A stretch of DNA of 64,000 bases from Prevotella sp. (GTDB taxonomy: Bacteria > Bacteroidota > Bacteroidia > Bacteroidales > Bacteroidaceae). The stretch lies in contig JAFYJN010000008.1 of assembly GCA_017538105.1 (NCBI GenBank), forward strand, positions 1 through 64,000, read 5' to 3'. Both the position numbers and the translations under genes were made by a program. The notes under the pieces were generated by a model that was not told where the DNA came from, made no database searches, and saw nothing but the letters and a program-made list of their open reading frames with translations. This document shows positions 50,626-60,518 of the stretch, piece by piece (the stretch's first letter is position 1; each line of letters begins with the position of its first letter).

Positions 50626-51855
50626 ATGGCCAATTTCCCGTTTTTCATCGCGCGGCGCTACCTATTCTCGAAAAAGAGCACCCACGCCATCAACATCATC
50701 AGCGGCATCTCCGTGGTAGGTGTCGCCGTGGGCACATTGGCATTGGTGGTCACGCTGAGCGTATTCAATGGGTTCCACGACCTGGTGGCCTCGTTCTTCA
50801 CATCCTTCGACCCACAAATCAAGGTGGTGCCCGTGAAGGGAAAGACGGCTCCTGCCGACGATCCCATCCTCACGCAAATAAGAGAGCTGCCAGCCGTCGA
50901 TGTGGCTACGGAATGTGTGGAAGACCAGGCCATGGCCGTTTACGACAACCGCCAGACCATGGTGAAAGTGAAGGGGGTGGACGACAACTTCGCCGACCTT
51001 ACCCATATTACGGAGATTCTCTACGGCGACGGGCAGTTTGAACTGGCCAAGGCCAACCTGCAATACGGCACGCCAGGCATACAACTGGCGCAGAACCTGG
51101 CGCTGGGGGTGAAATGGAGAGGATACCTCCACCTGTTTGCGCCCCGCCGCGAAGGACAGCTCGATATGGCCCATCCCGAAGATGCCTTCGTCACCGATTC
51201 GCTCATCTCCTCCGGCGTGGTGTTCAACGTGCAACAGTCGAAATACGACCGCAACTACCTACTTGCGCCCATCGCCTTTGCACGCAACCTTTTCGGTCAG
51301 CAGGGTATGCTGTCGTCACTTGAACTGCGTCTGAAAGAAGGAACCAGTTTCGACGCGACGAAAAAAGAAATAGAAAGGATTGCCGGCGACAAATACAAGG
51401 TGATGGACCGCTATGAGCAACAGGCCGAAACATTCAACATCATGAACATCGAGAAACTGTTGGCCTATGTCTTCCTCAGTTTCATCCTACTGGTGGCCTG
51501 CTTCAACATCATCGGGTCGCTCTCCATGCTCATCATCGACAAGAAAGAGGATGTGCAGACCTTGCGTAACCTGGGAGCCGACGATCGCCAGATATCACGC
51601 ATTTTCTTGTTCGAGGGACGTATGATAGCCACGGCAGGAGCCGTGCTGGGTATCATCGGCGGACTGTTGCTCTGTTGGATACAGCAACAGTTCGGTGTGG
51701 TGAGTCTGGGAGACAGCAGTGGCAACTTCGTGGTCGACGCCTACCCCGTGAGCGTCCATTTCTGGGATATCGTGCTCATCTTCATCACCGTTATCGCCAT
51801 GGGATGGATAGCGGTGTGGTATCCCGTAAGACAGCTGAACAAAAAACTATTGTAA
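50626..51855 (+). CDS. ABC transporter permease, LolC/E or FtsX-like
   Basis: The 409-residue membrane protein has the MacB/FtsX-type permease layout. One N-terminal transmembrane segment (INIISGISVVGVAVGTLALV) is followed by a large periplasmic domain (about residues 45-270). Three C-terminal segments follow near 275-300 (YVFLSFILLVACFNIIGSLS), 325-350 and 380-400. In Bacteroidota this neighbour of rbfA is a LolC/E-like lipoprotein exporter subunit; function is by family membership. No ATPase gene is adjacent in this window. Confidence 0.88.
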   Translation: MANFPFFIARRYLFSKKSTHAINIISGISVVGVAVGTLALVVTLSVFNGFHDLVASFFTSFDPQIKVVPVKGKTAPADDPILTQIRELPAVDVATECVEDQAMAVYDNRQTMVKVKGVDDNFADLTHITEILYGDGQFELAKANLQYGTPGIQLAQNLALGVKWRGYLHLFAPRREGQLDMAHPEDAFVTDSLISSGVVFNVQQSKYDRNYLLAPIAFARNLFGQQGMLSSLELRLKEGTSFDATKKEIERIAGDKYKVMDRYEQQAETFNIMNIEKLLAYVFLSFILLVACFNIIGSLSMLIIDKKEDVQTLRNLGADDRQISRIFLFEGRMIATAGAVLGIIGGLLLCWIQQQFGVVSLGDSSGNFVVDAYPVSVHFWDIVLIFITVIAMGWIAVWYPVRQLNKKLL

Positions 51856-51866
51856 TAAACTCATAG

Positions 51867-51884
51867 CCTTCCCCTTAGGGAAGG
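51867..51884. terminator. Weak hairpin between the permease gene and murI
   Basis: CCTTCCC (51867-51873) pairs with GGGAAGG (51878-51884) around a 4-nt loop, between convergent genes. No T-run follows, so it may instead be a member of the CCCTCC/GGAGGG palindrome family. Confidence 0.4.
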
Positions 51885-51903
51885 GAAAAAGAGAACGAGG
51901 ATC

Positions 51904-52740
51904 TTACTCTAACTCTATTCTTTCCACGAACACATCTTCGTGGAGAAAAACCTGGGCCTGTTCCTTGAACGTCTCAGGGTTTTCCGTTGTGAGATAACGC
52001 ACCGTGGCGCCTTTCGAACAATGTTCCTCCATATCGGGATGACGCTCGAAATAACGCTTCAGACTGCCAGCGACAAACTCACCTTGGGGGATGATGCGCA
52101 CCCCTGTGGGCAAATACTTCACAATCTTGGGCATCAACAAGGGATAATGGGTACATCCCAACACCAAGGCATCAATCTCCGGATCCTTGCGCATCACCTC
52201 GTCGATGCGCTTCTTCACGAAATAATCGGCACCGGGACCGTCGGCCTCGTGGTATTCCACCAAAGGCACCCAGAAGGGACAGGCCACGCCCGTCACTTCG
52301 ATGTCGGGATGCAACTTGTTGATTTCCAAATCGTAGCTCTTGCTGCGGATGGTTCCCTCTGTGGCCAACACCCCCACATGGCGCGACTGGGTGAGCGACC
52401 CTATCGCCTCGGCGGTGGGACGGATGATGCCCAACACACGACGGTGACCGTCCCACTGCGGCAGGTCGTTCTGCTGGATGCTGCGCAGGGCTTTGGCCGA
52501 CGCAGTGTTACAACCGAGAATCACCAAATGGCAACCCATCTCAAATAGTTTCAACACGGCCTGACGGGTGAATGAATACACCACATCGAAAGAACGCGGT
52601 CCATAAGGAGCACGCGCATTGTCGCCCAAATACAGATAGTCATATTCGGGCAACAGTTGGCGGATGCCATGTAAGATGGTCAACCCACCATAGCCAGAGT
52701 CGAAGATTCCGATAGGTCCAGGTGAAGAAGGTAAATTCAT
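51904..52740 (-). CDS. murI: Glutamate racemase
   Basis: MurI makes D-glutamate for peptidoglycan. The 278-residue protein shows both catalytic Cys regions: LVILGCNTASAKALRSI and LVLGCTHYPLLMPK. It also has the N-terminal GIFDSGYGGLTILHGIRQLL. It is the last gene of the outer-membrane cluster and its ATG overlaps the stop of the preceding OmpH gene by 1 bp. Confidence 0.96.
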   Translation of the reverse strand: MNLPSSPGPIGIFDSGYGGLTILHGIRQLLPEYDYLYLGDNARAPYGPRSFDVVYSFTRQAVLKLFEMGCHLVILGCNTASAKALRSIQQNDLPQWDGHRRVLGIIRPTAEAIGSLTQSRHVGVLATEGTIRSKSYDLEINKLHPDIEVTGVACPFWVPLVEYHEADGPGADYFVKKRIDEVMRKDPEIDALVLGCTHYPLLMPKIVKYLPTGVRIIPQGEFVAGSLKRYFERHPDMEEHCSKGATVRYLTTENPETFKEQAQVFLHEDVFVERIELE

Positions 52741-53240
52741 TATCTCAAACGGCTTAAAATGTCGTTGGTGAGGTCCTCACCCATCTCGGTATCCACATAC
52801 TGCAAGGCATCGCCGTCGGTATTGAGGATGAGCAACAACCCACGCTCACGACCGATGGCTTTCACGGCCTCGCTGATTCTGTTGTTCAGCGGCACGAGAG
52901 CGTCACGCTCCGCCTGCTGCAGCAAACGGCTGGCTTCCTGGCGGAACTGGATATTCTTCGACATCAGCTCCTGCAACTCCGTCTGACGTTTCTGCAAGAT
53001 AGTGGGTGCGAAATCGCGCTGGCCCTCCAGAAACTCCTCGTATTTGCGGTTGAACTCGTCTTCCACACGTTGGGTCTCCGCATCGTACTGACCGCGCAAC
53101 TTGTCGAGTGACGCCTGGGCCTCCGCATAGCCGGGCATGGCTCGCAACACCGCATCATGACTGAAATAGCCCACCTTTGTCTGAGCCTGTATCGTCAACG
53201 GCAGAAAGAAGAGCAGCAATAACCAAAATGATTTCTTCAT
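52740..53240 (-). CDS. OmpH/Skp family periplasmic chaperone (third copy)
   Basis: Skp chaperones carry unfolded outer-membrane proteins through the periplasm to BamA. The product of 166 residues has a signal peptide (LLLLFFLPLTIQAQ), the family start KVGYFSHDAVLRAMPGYAEA, and a Gln/Glu-rich coiled coil. I prefer the ATG at 53240 over 53309 because only it starts at a signal peptide. Three similar genes lie in a row here. Confidence 0.9.
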   Translation of the reverse strand: MKKSFWLLLLFFLPLTIQAQTKVGYFSHDAVLRAMPGYAEAQASLDKLRGQYDAETQRVEDEFNRKYEEFLEGQRDFAPTILQKRQTELQELMSKNIQFRQEASRLLQQAERDALVPLNNRISEAVKAIGRERGLLLILNTDGDALQYVDTEMGEDLTNDILSRLR

Positions 53241-53312
53241 GTCGTGTCGGAAAAAGTGTGACAAGGGGCAAGCATGGAAGTGCCTGCCCCTGGATGGTTG
53301 TTGTATCAATGA

Positions 53313-53810
53313 TTATTTCTTGGCCAACTGAGCCTTCACATCACTCGTCACATCCTTGCTGATGCTGTCGTTGATGTAAGGAAGGGAGCCGTTGGACATG
53401 ATATAGACATAGCCGCCAGCCTTGCCCACAGCTTCCACGGCTTGCATCACACGCTGCTGGATGGGAGCCATCTTCTCCTGCTGGGCACGCTGGAACGCCT
53501 GCTGGTTCTGCTGTGCCTGTTCAGTGATACGCTGGTATTTCTCCTGCAAATCAGCTTCTTTCTCCTGCTGTTGGGTAGCGCTGAGGGTGCTCTTCGTCTT
53601 GTCGTACTCCTCGGCCAGACGCTGCAACTCGGTCTGCGAGGCGGTAAGCTCCTGCTCATATTGCTTGCCCAGGGCTTCCAACTCCTGCATGGCGGTGGTG
53701 TATTCGGGCAGAGACTGGATCACTTTGTCAAGGTCCACATGTCCAAACTTCTGCTGTGCGAACAGTGAAAGGGGAGCGCACAGCATCAACATCATAAATA
53801 GTTTCTTCAT
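53313..53810 (-). CDS. OmpH/Skp family periplasmic chaperone (second copy)
   Basis: This 165-residue product has a signal peptide (MMLMLCAPLSLFAQ) and the OmpH pattern KFGHVDLDKVIQSLPEYTTA followed by a long Gln-rich coiled coil. I start at 53810 (MKKLFMML); upstream in-frame codons add a non-signal extension. It lies between the other two copies, with gaps of about 70 bp. Confidence 0.9.
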   Translation of the reverse strand: MKKLFMMLMLCAPLSLFAQQKFGHVDLDKVIQSLPEYTTAMQELEALGKQYEQELTASQTELQRLAEEYDKTKSTLSATQQQEKEADLQEKYQRITEQAQQNQQAFQRAQQEKMAPIQQRVMQAVEAVGKAGGYVYIMSNGSLPYINDSISKDVTSDVKAQLAKK

Positions 53811-53880
53811 TTCGTTCGTTATTAAGTGATTATTTGATTTCTCGTTACTTTGCCACAATGGCGCGGCAAAATTACTACAA

Positions 53881-54393
53881 TTAATTGGAATAGCCTAATT
53901 TTTCGAGCACTTCGTTGCTGATGTCTATTTTCGGCGAACCGAAAATGATGCCGCCGTTGCTGGCACGGTCAAGCACCAGCGAATAACCGCGAAGCTCGGA
54001 AATGTCCTTCACGGCATTGTAAATCTCTTCCTGGATAGGGGTCATCAGCGCCTCGCGCTTCTTGAACAATTCGCCTTCCGGGCCAAAGTATTTCTTCTTC
54101 AGGTCGCTGGCTTCCTTTTCCTTGTTCATGATCTCCTCCTGCTTCTTCTGTTTCTGCTCCTGCGAGAGGAAGACCACCTCGTTCTGGTAGTTCTTATACA
54201 TCGTGGCGGCCTCGGTATTGAGCGCCTCCACTTCTGCTTGCCACTTGCGCGAAACTTGGTTGAGTTGTTCGTTGGCACGTTCGTAGGCGGGCACATTGCG
54301 AAGGATATAGTCCATATCCACCAATGCGAATTTCTGGGCTTGGCTTGTCATGGCAAGCATAGCCAAAAGGCTTAAGATCATCAGTTTTTTCAT
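53881..54393 (-). CDS. OmpH/Skp family periplasmic chaperone (first copy)
   Basis: This 170-residue product has a signal peptide (LSLLAMLAMTSQAQ) and the OmpH pattern FALVDMDYILRNVPAYERAN with a central charged coiled coil (KEASDLKKKYFGPEGELFKK). The ATG at 54393 begins the signal peptide; longer starts do not. It follows bamA after a repeat-rich gap of about 190 bp. Confidence 0.9.
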   Translation of the reverse strand: MKKLMILSLLAMLAMTSQAQKFALVDMDYILRNVPAYERANEQLNQVSRKWQAEVEALNTEAATMYKNYQNEVVFLSQEQKQKKQEEIMNKEKEASDLKKKYFGPEGELFKKREALMTPIQEEIYNAVKDISELRGYSLVLDRASNGGIIFGSPKIDISNEVLEKLGYSN

Positions 54394-54489
54394 CGTCTGT
54401 CTTTCTCGTTTTTTGTTGGTTCCCTTGTTTGACGGGCAAACAGGAGATTCGTCACATGTCACCAACATTTATTTAACATTTATTTCAAT

Positions 54490-54580
54490 TTAGCCCCTCT
54501 CTAACTCCCCCGAGGGGGAGAGTGAAAACACTCAACATTCAACACTCTACGCCCTCCCCTCGGGGAGGGATGGGAAAGGG
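54490..54580. repeat. Repeat-rich gap: palindromes and CACTCAACATTC tract
   Basis: Downstream of bamA lie CTCCCCCGAGGGGGAG (near 54505-54520), a CACTCAACATTCAACACTC tract (near 54528-54548), and CCCTCCCCTCGGGGAGGG (near 54553-54570). All three belong to repeat families seen elsewhere in the window. Confidence 0.65.
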
Positions 54581-54584
54581 GCTC

Positions 54585-57212
54585 CTAGAACTCCTGTCCA
54601 AGAATGAAGTGGAACTGGCTACCACCTTTCTTGCCCCACACTGTGTCGAAGCCATAGGCCCAGTCGATACCCATCAGACCCACCATAGGTAGGAAGATAC
54701 GCACACCCACACCTGCGCTCCTCTTCATGTCGAAGGGATTGAAGTTCTTGGTCTCCGACCATGCGTTACCGCCCTCGACGAATCCAAGACCGTAGATGGT
54801 AGTGTTGCCCAGGAGGAATGGATAGCGCAGCTCGAGCGTCATGCGGTCGTAAGCATAGCCCGAATAGCCATAGGGCGTGAGCGACCCGTTCTCGTAACCA
54901 CGCAGGCCGATGGTCTCCTCGGCATAGCCTGTGCTGTAGCCACTCATACCGTCGCCACCCATATAGAACGTCTCGAAGGGCGATTTCTTATATTTGTTAT
55001 ACGAACCCAACAAGCCCAGTTCTACACGGGCCATGAGCACGAGGCATTTCACGTTGTTGGTCAGGGCCGTGAACGTACGTGCCTTGAATTTCCACTTATG
55101 GTATTCCACCCACCGGTATTTCTCCTGTTGCTCCTGCACATAGGTGGGCGACTGGCTGTTGTTGGCCAGCTGCGAATAGTCCTTGCCGTCCCACAGCGAC
55201 CATGGTGGCGTGATGGACACCGACGCGGAGAATTCACTACCCGAGCGTGGGAAGAGCGGGTTGTCGATGGAAGCCCTATTTAGGGCAATACCAAGATTCA
55301 GGTTGTTCGAGTTACCCGATGTCATGAGGAAATAGCGCCAGTTCTTGAGCATGTAACGGGTGTACGACAGGTTCATCGAGAGTGAGAAATAGTCGTCGGG
55401 CCACGTTAGGCGCTTGCCCCACCCCAGCGAGGCTCCCAGCAGCTTGACATATTTGTCGGGGTCGTAATAATTTTCATAGGAGTTGTAATAATTGCCATAA
55501 TATGAGCCATAGCCATATAGGTAATTATAGTAATTGTTCATGTAACCACTGTTGTAGTACGAGCTCGACACGTCGGTCTGTTTCGAGAAGTACACGCCGA
55601 AGCTGAACTGTATGGGTCGTTTGCCGCCAAACCATGCCGTGGAGTATGACAGGTTATACGACTGGTAATACGTACCATTTGTCTGGGCGCCAAGGGAGAG
55701 CACCTCACCATCGCCGATAGGCAGGATGCCACGGTGCTCCTTGTTCTTGTTGAACAGGTTGGCCATGGAGAAATTGTTGAGTTTCAGACCAATACGTCCG
55801 ATGACGCCTGTCTGTCCCCAACCCAACGAGAACTCTATCTGGTCGTTCGACTTCTGTTCCAAGTTCCAGTTGATATCGACGGTTCCCTCTTCATAGTTGG
55901 GCTGCACGTCGGGATTCACCTTCTCCGCGTCAAAATGACCCATGGAGGCCAACTCGCGTGCCGAACGCATGAGCGCATCTTTGGAGAACAGGTCACCGGG
56001 CTTCGTGCGCAACTCACGGCGCACCACATTTTCATAGAGTCGTGTGTTACCGAAAATGTTTACATGGCTGATGTGTGCCTGAATACCCTCGGAGATACGC
56101 ATCTCCAGGTCGATGCTGTCGCCCACGATATTCACCTCGGTGGGTTGCAGCTGGTAGAACAGATAACCGTTGTTCCAATAGAGGTTACCCACGGCGTCGT
56201 CATCCTCGGTAAGGCGTTTGGAGAGCAGTTTCTGGTTGTACACATCACCTTTCTGCATACCCAGCGTTTGATTCAACTGGTCGGTGGGGTAAACGGTATT
56301 GCCCACCCATGTGATGTTGCGGATGAAATACTGTCGGCCCTCGTCAACCTTCACATACACATTCACATGCTTCTCGTCGTTGTTCCAGACGCTGTCGGCA
56401 AGGATGGTGGCGTCACGGTAGCCATACTCATTGTATTTCTCTATCAGTTTCTGCTTGTCTTCCTTCCACCGTTCCGGGGTGAACTTCTTCGACTTGAAGA
56501 AGTTGGCAAACTTGCCTGCCTCATGTGTCTTGGAGAAGGCACCCTTGGTGAAGAGACCGCCTTTGATTTTCGAATCCGACAGATTATCATTGCCCTCGAT
56601 GATGATTTGGCGCACCTTCATTTTCTCCTTCTTGTCGACAATCACATCGAGAATCACCTGGTTCTTGTTCGACACGTCATCGCGCTGGTTGATGGTAATC
56701 TCGGCATTCTTGTAACCCTTCTCGTCGAAATAGCGCTTGGCCAATATTTTGGCACGGTCGATGATGTTGGGCGTCACCTGTCCACCCTTGATGATACCCA
56801 GTTTCTGCTCCATGTCCTCACGTTCCGACTTCTTCAGACCAATGTAGTTGATGGTCGAGATACGCGGACGTACCGACAGGTTGATGTGCAGGTAGGCATT
56901 GTCGCCGACGATACTGTCGACGAGCACCTGGACTTCGGAGAACAGTCCGTGACGCCAATAGCGTTTCACGGCTTCGGTCACCTCATTACCGGGGATGGTC
57001 ACTTGTTGCCCTATGCTGAGGCCAGAGATACCCAGCAGCACAAAGTCCTCGTAACCTTCCACGCCCGACACTGTCAGTCCGGCGAGGGTACAGGTACGCG
57101 GCGTACCGGCATACGACACGTCGGGATGCTCCACTCGTTGCTGGGCATAGAGAACCGTGCTGAACAACATCGCCAGCACAGACAATATCACCTTATTTAT
57201 ATATTTCATCAT
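54585..57212 (-). CDS. bamA: Outer membrane protein assembly factor BamA
   Basis: BamA inserts beta-barrel proteins into the outer membrane. The 875-residue precursor has a signal peptide (LAMLFSTVLYAQ), five POTRA repeats (about residues 30-460, for example ISHVNIFGNTRLYENVVRRE), and a C-terminal Omp85 barrel ending HFILGQEF, a barrel-terminal aromatic residue. Tyr/Asn-rich segments (YNYLYGYGSYYGNYYNSYEN) near residues 575-600 are barrel loops. It follows uppS after about 30 bp and precedes the Skp genes. Confidence 0.97.
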   Translation of the reverse strand: MMKYINKVILSVLAMLFSTVLYAQQRVEHPDVSYAGTPRTCTLAGLTVSGVEGYEDFVLLGISGLSIGQQVTIPGNEVTEAVKRYWRHGLFSEVQVLVDSIVGDNAYLHINLSVRPRISTINYIGLKKSEREDMEQKLGIIKGGQVTPNIIDRAKILAKRYFDEKGYKNAEITINQRDDVSNKNQVILDVIVDKKEKMKVRQIIIEGNDNLSDSKIKGGLFTKGAFSKTHEAGKFANFFKSKKFTPERWKEDKQKLIEKYNEYGYRDATILADSVWNNDEKHVNVYVKVDEGRQYFIRNITWVGNTVYPTDQLNQTLGMQKGDVYNQKLLSKRLTEDDDAVGNLYWNNGYLFYQLQPTEVNIVGDSIDLEMRISEGIQAHISHVNIFGNTRLYENVVRRELRTKPGDLFSKDALMRSARELASMGHFDAEKVNPDVQPNYEEGTVDINWNLEQKSNDQIEFSLGWGQTGVIGRIGLKLNNFSMANLFNKNKEHRGILPIGDGEVLSLGAQTNGTYYQSYNLSYSTAWFGGKRPIQFSFGVYFSKQTDVSSSYYNSGYMNNYYNYLYGYGSYYGNYYNSYENYYDPDKYVKLLGASLGWGKRLTWPDDYFSLSMNLSYTRYMLKNWRYFLMTSGNSNNLNLGIALNRASIDNPLFPRSGSEFSASVSITPPWSLWDGKDYSQLANNSQSPTYVQEQQEKYRWVEYHKWKFKARTFTALTNNVKCLVLMARVELGLLGSYNKYKKSPFETFYMGGDGMSGYSTGYAEETIGLRGYENGSLTPYGYSGYAYDRMTLELRYPFLLGNTTIYGLGFVEGGNAWSETKNFNPFDMKRSAGVGVRIFLPMVGLMGIDWAYGFDTVWGKKGGSQFHFILGQEF

Positions 57213-57242
57213 CGATTGAATCGAAAAAGCTTGTTCTTATCA

Positions 57243-57995
57243 CTATTGTTCCATCTCTTCCACCTGTGCCTCGGTCTTGCCGAACCTGCGCTGCCGCCGT
57301 TGGTAGTCGGCAATGGCCTCCAACAGGTTGTCCTCCTTGAAATCAGGCCAATAGGTGTCGCAGAAATACAGTTCCGAATAGGCTATCTGCCAAAGCAGGT
57401 AATTGGATACCCTCACCTCGCCACCCGTGCGGATGAGCAGGTCAGGATCGGGCATATAGCAGGTGTTCATGTGCGCTGACAGCGTATCCTCGCTGATGTC
57501 GTCAATCCGCATCTTGCCTTCAGCCACCTCGGCGGCTATCTCCTTGGCAGCCTGCGTCATCTCCCATCTCGATGAATAACTCAACGCCAAGGTCATGGTC
57601 ATCGCATCGTTGGCGGCAGTATGGTCCATCACCTCGTTGAGCTTATCCTGCACCACGGCGGGGAGACGGTCGAAGTCGCCGATGACCCTCAGACGCACAT
57701 TGTTCTTCATGAAAATCTCTTCCTCCAGGGCAGAGAGCACCAAAGCCATGAGCGCGGCCACCTCATCTTCCGGTCGGTTCCAGTTCTCGGTGGAGAAGGT
57801 GTAAAGGGTGAGGTATTTCACACCGATATTCTTACATACCGTGGTCACGGCACGCACCGACTCGACACCTGCCTGATGGCCGTAGCTGCGCGACTGTCCG
57901 CGTTCGGTGGCCCAGCGTCCGTTGCCATCCATGATGATGGCAATGTGCTGTGGTATGCGGTTGTTATCTATTTCTATGTTCATTTCAAATGACAA
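57243..57995 (-). CDS. uppS: Undecaprenyl diphosphate synthase
   Basis: UppS makes the C55 isoprenoid carrier used for peptidoglycan and surface glycans. The 250-residue protein shows [28 protein letters not shown] and [20 protein letters not shown] with YWPDF. An ATG four codons in could also serve. It lies between DUF6089 and bamA. Confidence 0.96.
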   Translation of the reverse strand: MSFEMNIEIDNNRIPQHIAIIMDGNGRWATERGQSRSYGHQAGVESVRAVTTVCKNIGVKYLTLYTFSTENWNRPEDEVAALMALVLSALEEEIFMKNNVRLRVIGDFDRLPAVVQDKLNEVMDHTAANDAMTMTLALSYSSRWEMTQAAKEIAAEVAEGKMRIDDISEDTLSAHMNTCYMPDPDLLIRTGGEVRVSNYLLWQIAYSELYFCDTYWPDFKEDNLLEAIADYQRRQRRFGKTEAQVEEMEQ

Positions 57996-58029
57996 ATTTC
58001 TTTTTCATCCTTCACCCACCAACGCTCAG

Positions 58030-58070
58030 CCCAATCACTCAACATTCAACACTCAACATTCAACACTCAC
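58030..58070. repeat. CACTCAACATTC repeat tract
   Basis: Units of CACTCAACATTCAA repeat about three times between the uppS start and the DUF6089 stop. The tract belongs to the same family as 49341-49408. Confidence 0.65.
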
Positions 58071-58075
58071 TAGTT

Positions 58076-58759
58076 TTAATAGTCGTCGTTATGACAGGTT
58101 CGGCATTTTGCCATGAAGCTGTAGGTGAACGTCAGCTGCAACATGCCGTAACAGTCGGTGTTCTTGAACAATCCGCTGCTCTCGATGCCGTAGGGGTCTT
58201 TGCAGCCGTCCAGCATGTCGCTCATAGAGAGATGTATGGCATAGCTCACGCCGAGGTTCGTGCGGTCGCCTATCTTGTATTTCACGCCAATGCCGAAAGG
58301 CACGTTCGCCGTGAACACGTTCTTCTCGTCACCATTGACGAAGGTGCCGCCGAGACCGGCAAACACATAAGGCGTGAGGCGCTTGGCACCACGGTAGTCG
58401 CGTCCCGTACCATAGGGCCAGAAATTGCACTCATACACCACGCTGAGGTCAACAAGCAGGTTGTCGAACTTATACGGGGTGACATCCATGCCGGGATAGT
58501 AGGTGTCGGCATCTTTCGATGAGCCCTTGATCTTACCCACGCCCAAGTTGGCCCTCAGACCCATATAGGGATTGAACACCCTTCGCAGCACTGCCGAGCC
58601 CATGGGCTGGAAACCTTTGGTGAGCGACCCGTTGAAATCGCCCTGATAGTTGAGCAGTCCAATGCCTCCACCCACTTCCATCTTGTATTCCACGTCATCC
58701 TGAGCCATGACGGTGGTCATGGTCATCATCAACAGGATAATGGGAAACAATCTGCGCAT
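58076..58759 (-). CDS. DUF6089 family outer membrane beta-barrel protein
   Basis: The 227-residue exported protein (signal peptide MTMTTVMAQ) has a beta-rich body with the DUF6089 pattern: EVGGGIGLLNYQGDFNGS, YMGLRANLGVGKIKG and TPYVFAGLGGTFVNG. It lies just upstream of uppS and bamA, which is its usual place in Bacteroidota. A role in outer-membrane or gliding/secretion machinery is suggested by context only. Confidence 0.85.
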   Translation of the reverse strand: MRRLFPIILLMMTMTTVMAQDDVEYKMEVGGGIGLLNYQGDFNGSLTKGFQPMGSAVLRRVFNPYMGLRANLGVGKIKGSSKDADTYYPGMDVTPYKFDNLLVDLSVVYECNFWPYGTGRDYRGAKRLTPYVFAGLGGTFVNGDEKNVFTANVPFGIGVKYKIGDRTNLGVSYAIHLSMSDMLDGCKDPYGIESSGLFKNTDCYGMLQLTFTYSFMAKCRTCHNDDY

Positions 58760-58807
58760 GATTGATAAGACAATTGTTTGTTTTTACTGCGAAACTTGCG
58801 AATGGAA

Positions 58808-60256
58808 TTATTCCGTGATGGCCTTTTCCTCTTGCTGCCATCCCGCCTCGTTGAGGCGTCCGCGCCACACCTGTCCGCTGTCCGAACAGAACAGCCATAT
58901 AAACTGTTCACTGTCGACGGTCATGGCGAAGGCACTGCCGCTGGCGAATGTCTCCGGCAGAGAGAAACGGCTGTCTTTCATCCAGTTGATGCCACCGTCC
59001 AGACTCATATAGAAACTTGAGAAGGCGGCATGGTCGCAGGAACCCACCCCTTCGGCACCTAATGCCAACAGTCCGTCAACATAAGGAACTACGCCAAGGT
59101 GGTTCATCCTGGGCAGGGCATAATTCTTGACAGAAGTGTCGAGCAACATCCACGACGACTTGATGTCCATGTTCCCAGGCTCTTCCATCTCTTCCAGCAG
59201 GCAAATCTTTGCCCATACCACGGCACAGTCATCGGCGGGATAGGTAGCCACGTCGCGGTTGCCCAAAACGACGATACGCTCTGCCGTCTTATCGGTAACC
59301 AGAGGAGTCGACACGATATTGATGTCGGTGGTGGGAAGCTGCGTGGATTGGTCGTCCAAAGGCTCAGCCCACCAAGAGGTGCCATTGTCAGAGGCGTACA
59401 AAGCCCCATCGACACCTGCCGCGAATAACAGGTGCGATGACGAGCCCAACAATGATTTCAGTTCTGAACCGAAGGAAGTACTTACCGTTTCCCAGTTCTC
59501 ACCATTGGCGCTACGCATCAGCGCATCGCCCACTTTCATATACAACATTCCGTCTTTCACTGCCACGTTTTCCACGATGTCCGCGGTCAGCGGTGAACTG
59601 ATGTCGGTGGTGACGGATGTCCAGTTGCCACCATCGGCGATGGGAGAGGAATAGATGACGCCCGAGGTACCGTCAGTGGAGCCGAAGACAAACATACGGT
59701 CGCCGCAAGGCAGGGCGCGCAGCGTCTGCATGCCAGCCAGCCACTCCGGCGTGGCCATCTGTTGCCACTTGAACTCGTCAGCCTGTTCCTGATGCACATT
59801 CACCTTGACGGTATAGTCGCGTGTGGCCGTCATGTCATTCGACAATATCCTAATGATACGCGGCGATGTGAAATCAATGGAGTCGCTACTGCTGTATGTG
59901 CGAATGCTGTCGCTGGTCAGACTCTTGACACCAATATATCCGGAGTTCTTCGCGGTGATGACACATATCACATGGGCGGCATCGGTGCCATAGGGCAACG
60001 AGTCGGGATTGTAAACAATACGATTGTTGTGGTCGATATAAAACTTATAGGTGCTACCGGTATAGGTCGCTTTATATACGCTGTCCACCCCTTTGCTGCT
60101 CGTGGTGTGCAGATAACGGTTCATGGTGCCGAGCGCGAACGACGAGATGGCCGTGTCGCTGTAGGAAACGTATTCATCTTCATTGTCGCCAAGACATGAC
60201 GTGAAAATGACGGCAGCCATACAGAGCCATGTCAAGGGCAAGAATATTTTTTTCAT
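58808..60256 (-). CDS. DUF6242 domain-containing lipoprotein
   Basis: The 482-residue lipoprotein has a lipobox (FTSCLGD), an N-terminal DUF6242-like part (SDTAISSFALGTMNRYLH, ITAKNSGYIGVKSLTSDSIR) and a beta-propeller-like C-terminal part with repeats of the type LFAAGVDGALYASDNGTSWW. The family is Bacteroidota-restricted with unknown function. It is preceded by a -7 element and lies 48 bp from DUF6089. Confidence 0.8.
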   Translation of the reverse strand: MKKIFLPLTWLCMAAVIFTSCLGDNEDEYVSYSDTAISSFALGTMNRYLHTTSSKGVDSVYKATYTGSTYKFYIDHNNRIVYNPDSLPYGTDAAHVICVITAKNSGYIGVKSLTSDSIRTYSSSDSIDFTSPRIIRILSNDMTATRDYTVKVNVHQEQADEFKWQQMATPEWLAGMQTLRALPCGDRMFVFGSTDGTSGVIYSSPIADGGNWTSVTTDISSPLTADIVENVAVKDGMLYMKVGDALMRSANGENWETVSTSFGSELKSLLGSSSHLLFAAGVDGALYASDNGTSWWAEPLDDQSTQLPTTDINIVSTPLVTDKTAERIVVLGNRDVATYPADDCAVVWAKICLLEEMEEPGNMDIKSSWMLLDTSVKNYALPRMNHLGVVPYVDGLLALGAEGVGSCDHAAFSSFYMSLDGGINWMKDSRFSLPETFASGSAFAMTVDSEQFIWLFCSDSGQVWRGRLNEAGWQQEEKAITE

Positions 60257-60366
60257 CCGTTTTCAGATTAAAATTCATGTGTCAACAACCCAGAGCTTGC
60301 CATACGCGCACCAACATTGATCCGCTCCACGTGTCTAAACGCTGTCGGCCTTGGGTCTTTAGGGTG

Positions 60367-60374
60367 CAAATTTA
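60367..60374 (-). promoter_or_regulatory. -7 element of the DUF6242 promoter
   Basis: TAAATTTG followed by CAC on the minus strand fits TAnnTTTG, about 110 bp from the DUF6242 ATG. The -33 position is not clear. Confidence 0.5.
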
Positions 60375-60468
60375 AGCAGAAATCCGCAAAAACGACATCT
60401 TTTTGCTTCATTATTATACAAATTATTGAATAAATGAGTATTTTTTAAGGTCTGTTTAGAGTTGGCAC

Positions 60469-60507
60469 AAAAAAAAGAGGACGACATGAATCGCTCATCC
60501 CGGCCTC
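60469..60507 (-). terminator. Probable terminator of the small ORF
   Basis: On the minus strand a hairpin with GAGG/CCTC and ATGA/TCAT pairing, interrupted by small mismatches, is followed by eight T residues (60476-60469). It lies about 12 nt after the small ORF stop. Confidence 0.6.
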
Positions 60508-60518
60508 CTGAAAACATC

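Noticed and set aside
55734-57479. A 581-codon open frame on the plus strand
   Set aside because: It lies wholly antisense to bamA, has a composition rich in Val, His and Leu from reverse reading, and shows no domain.
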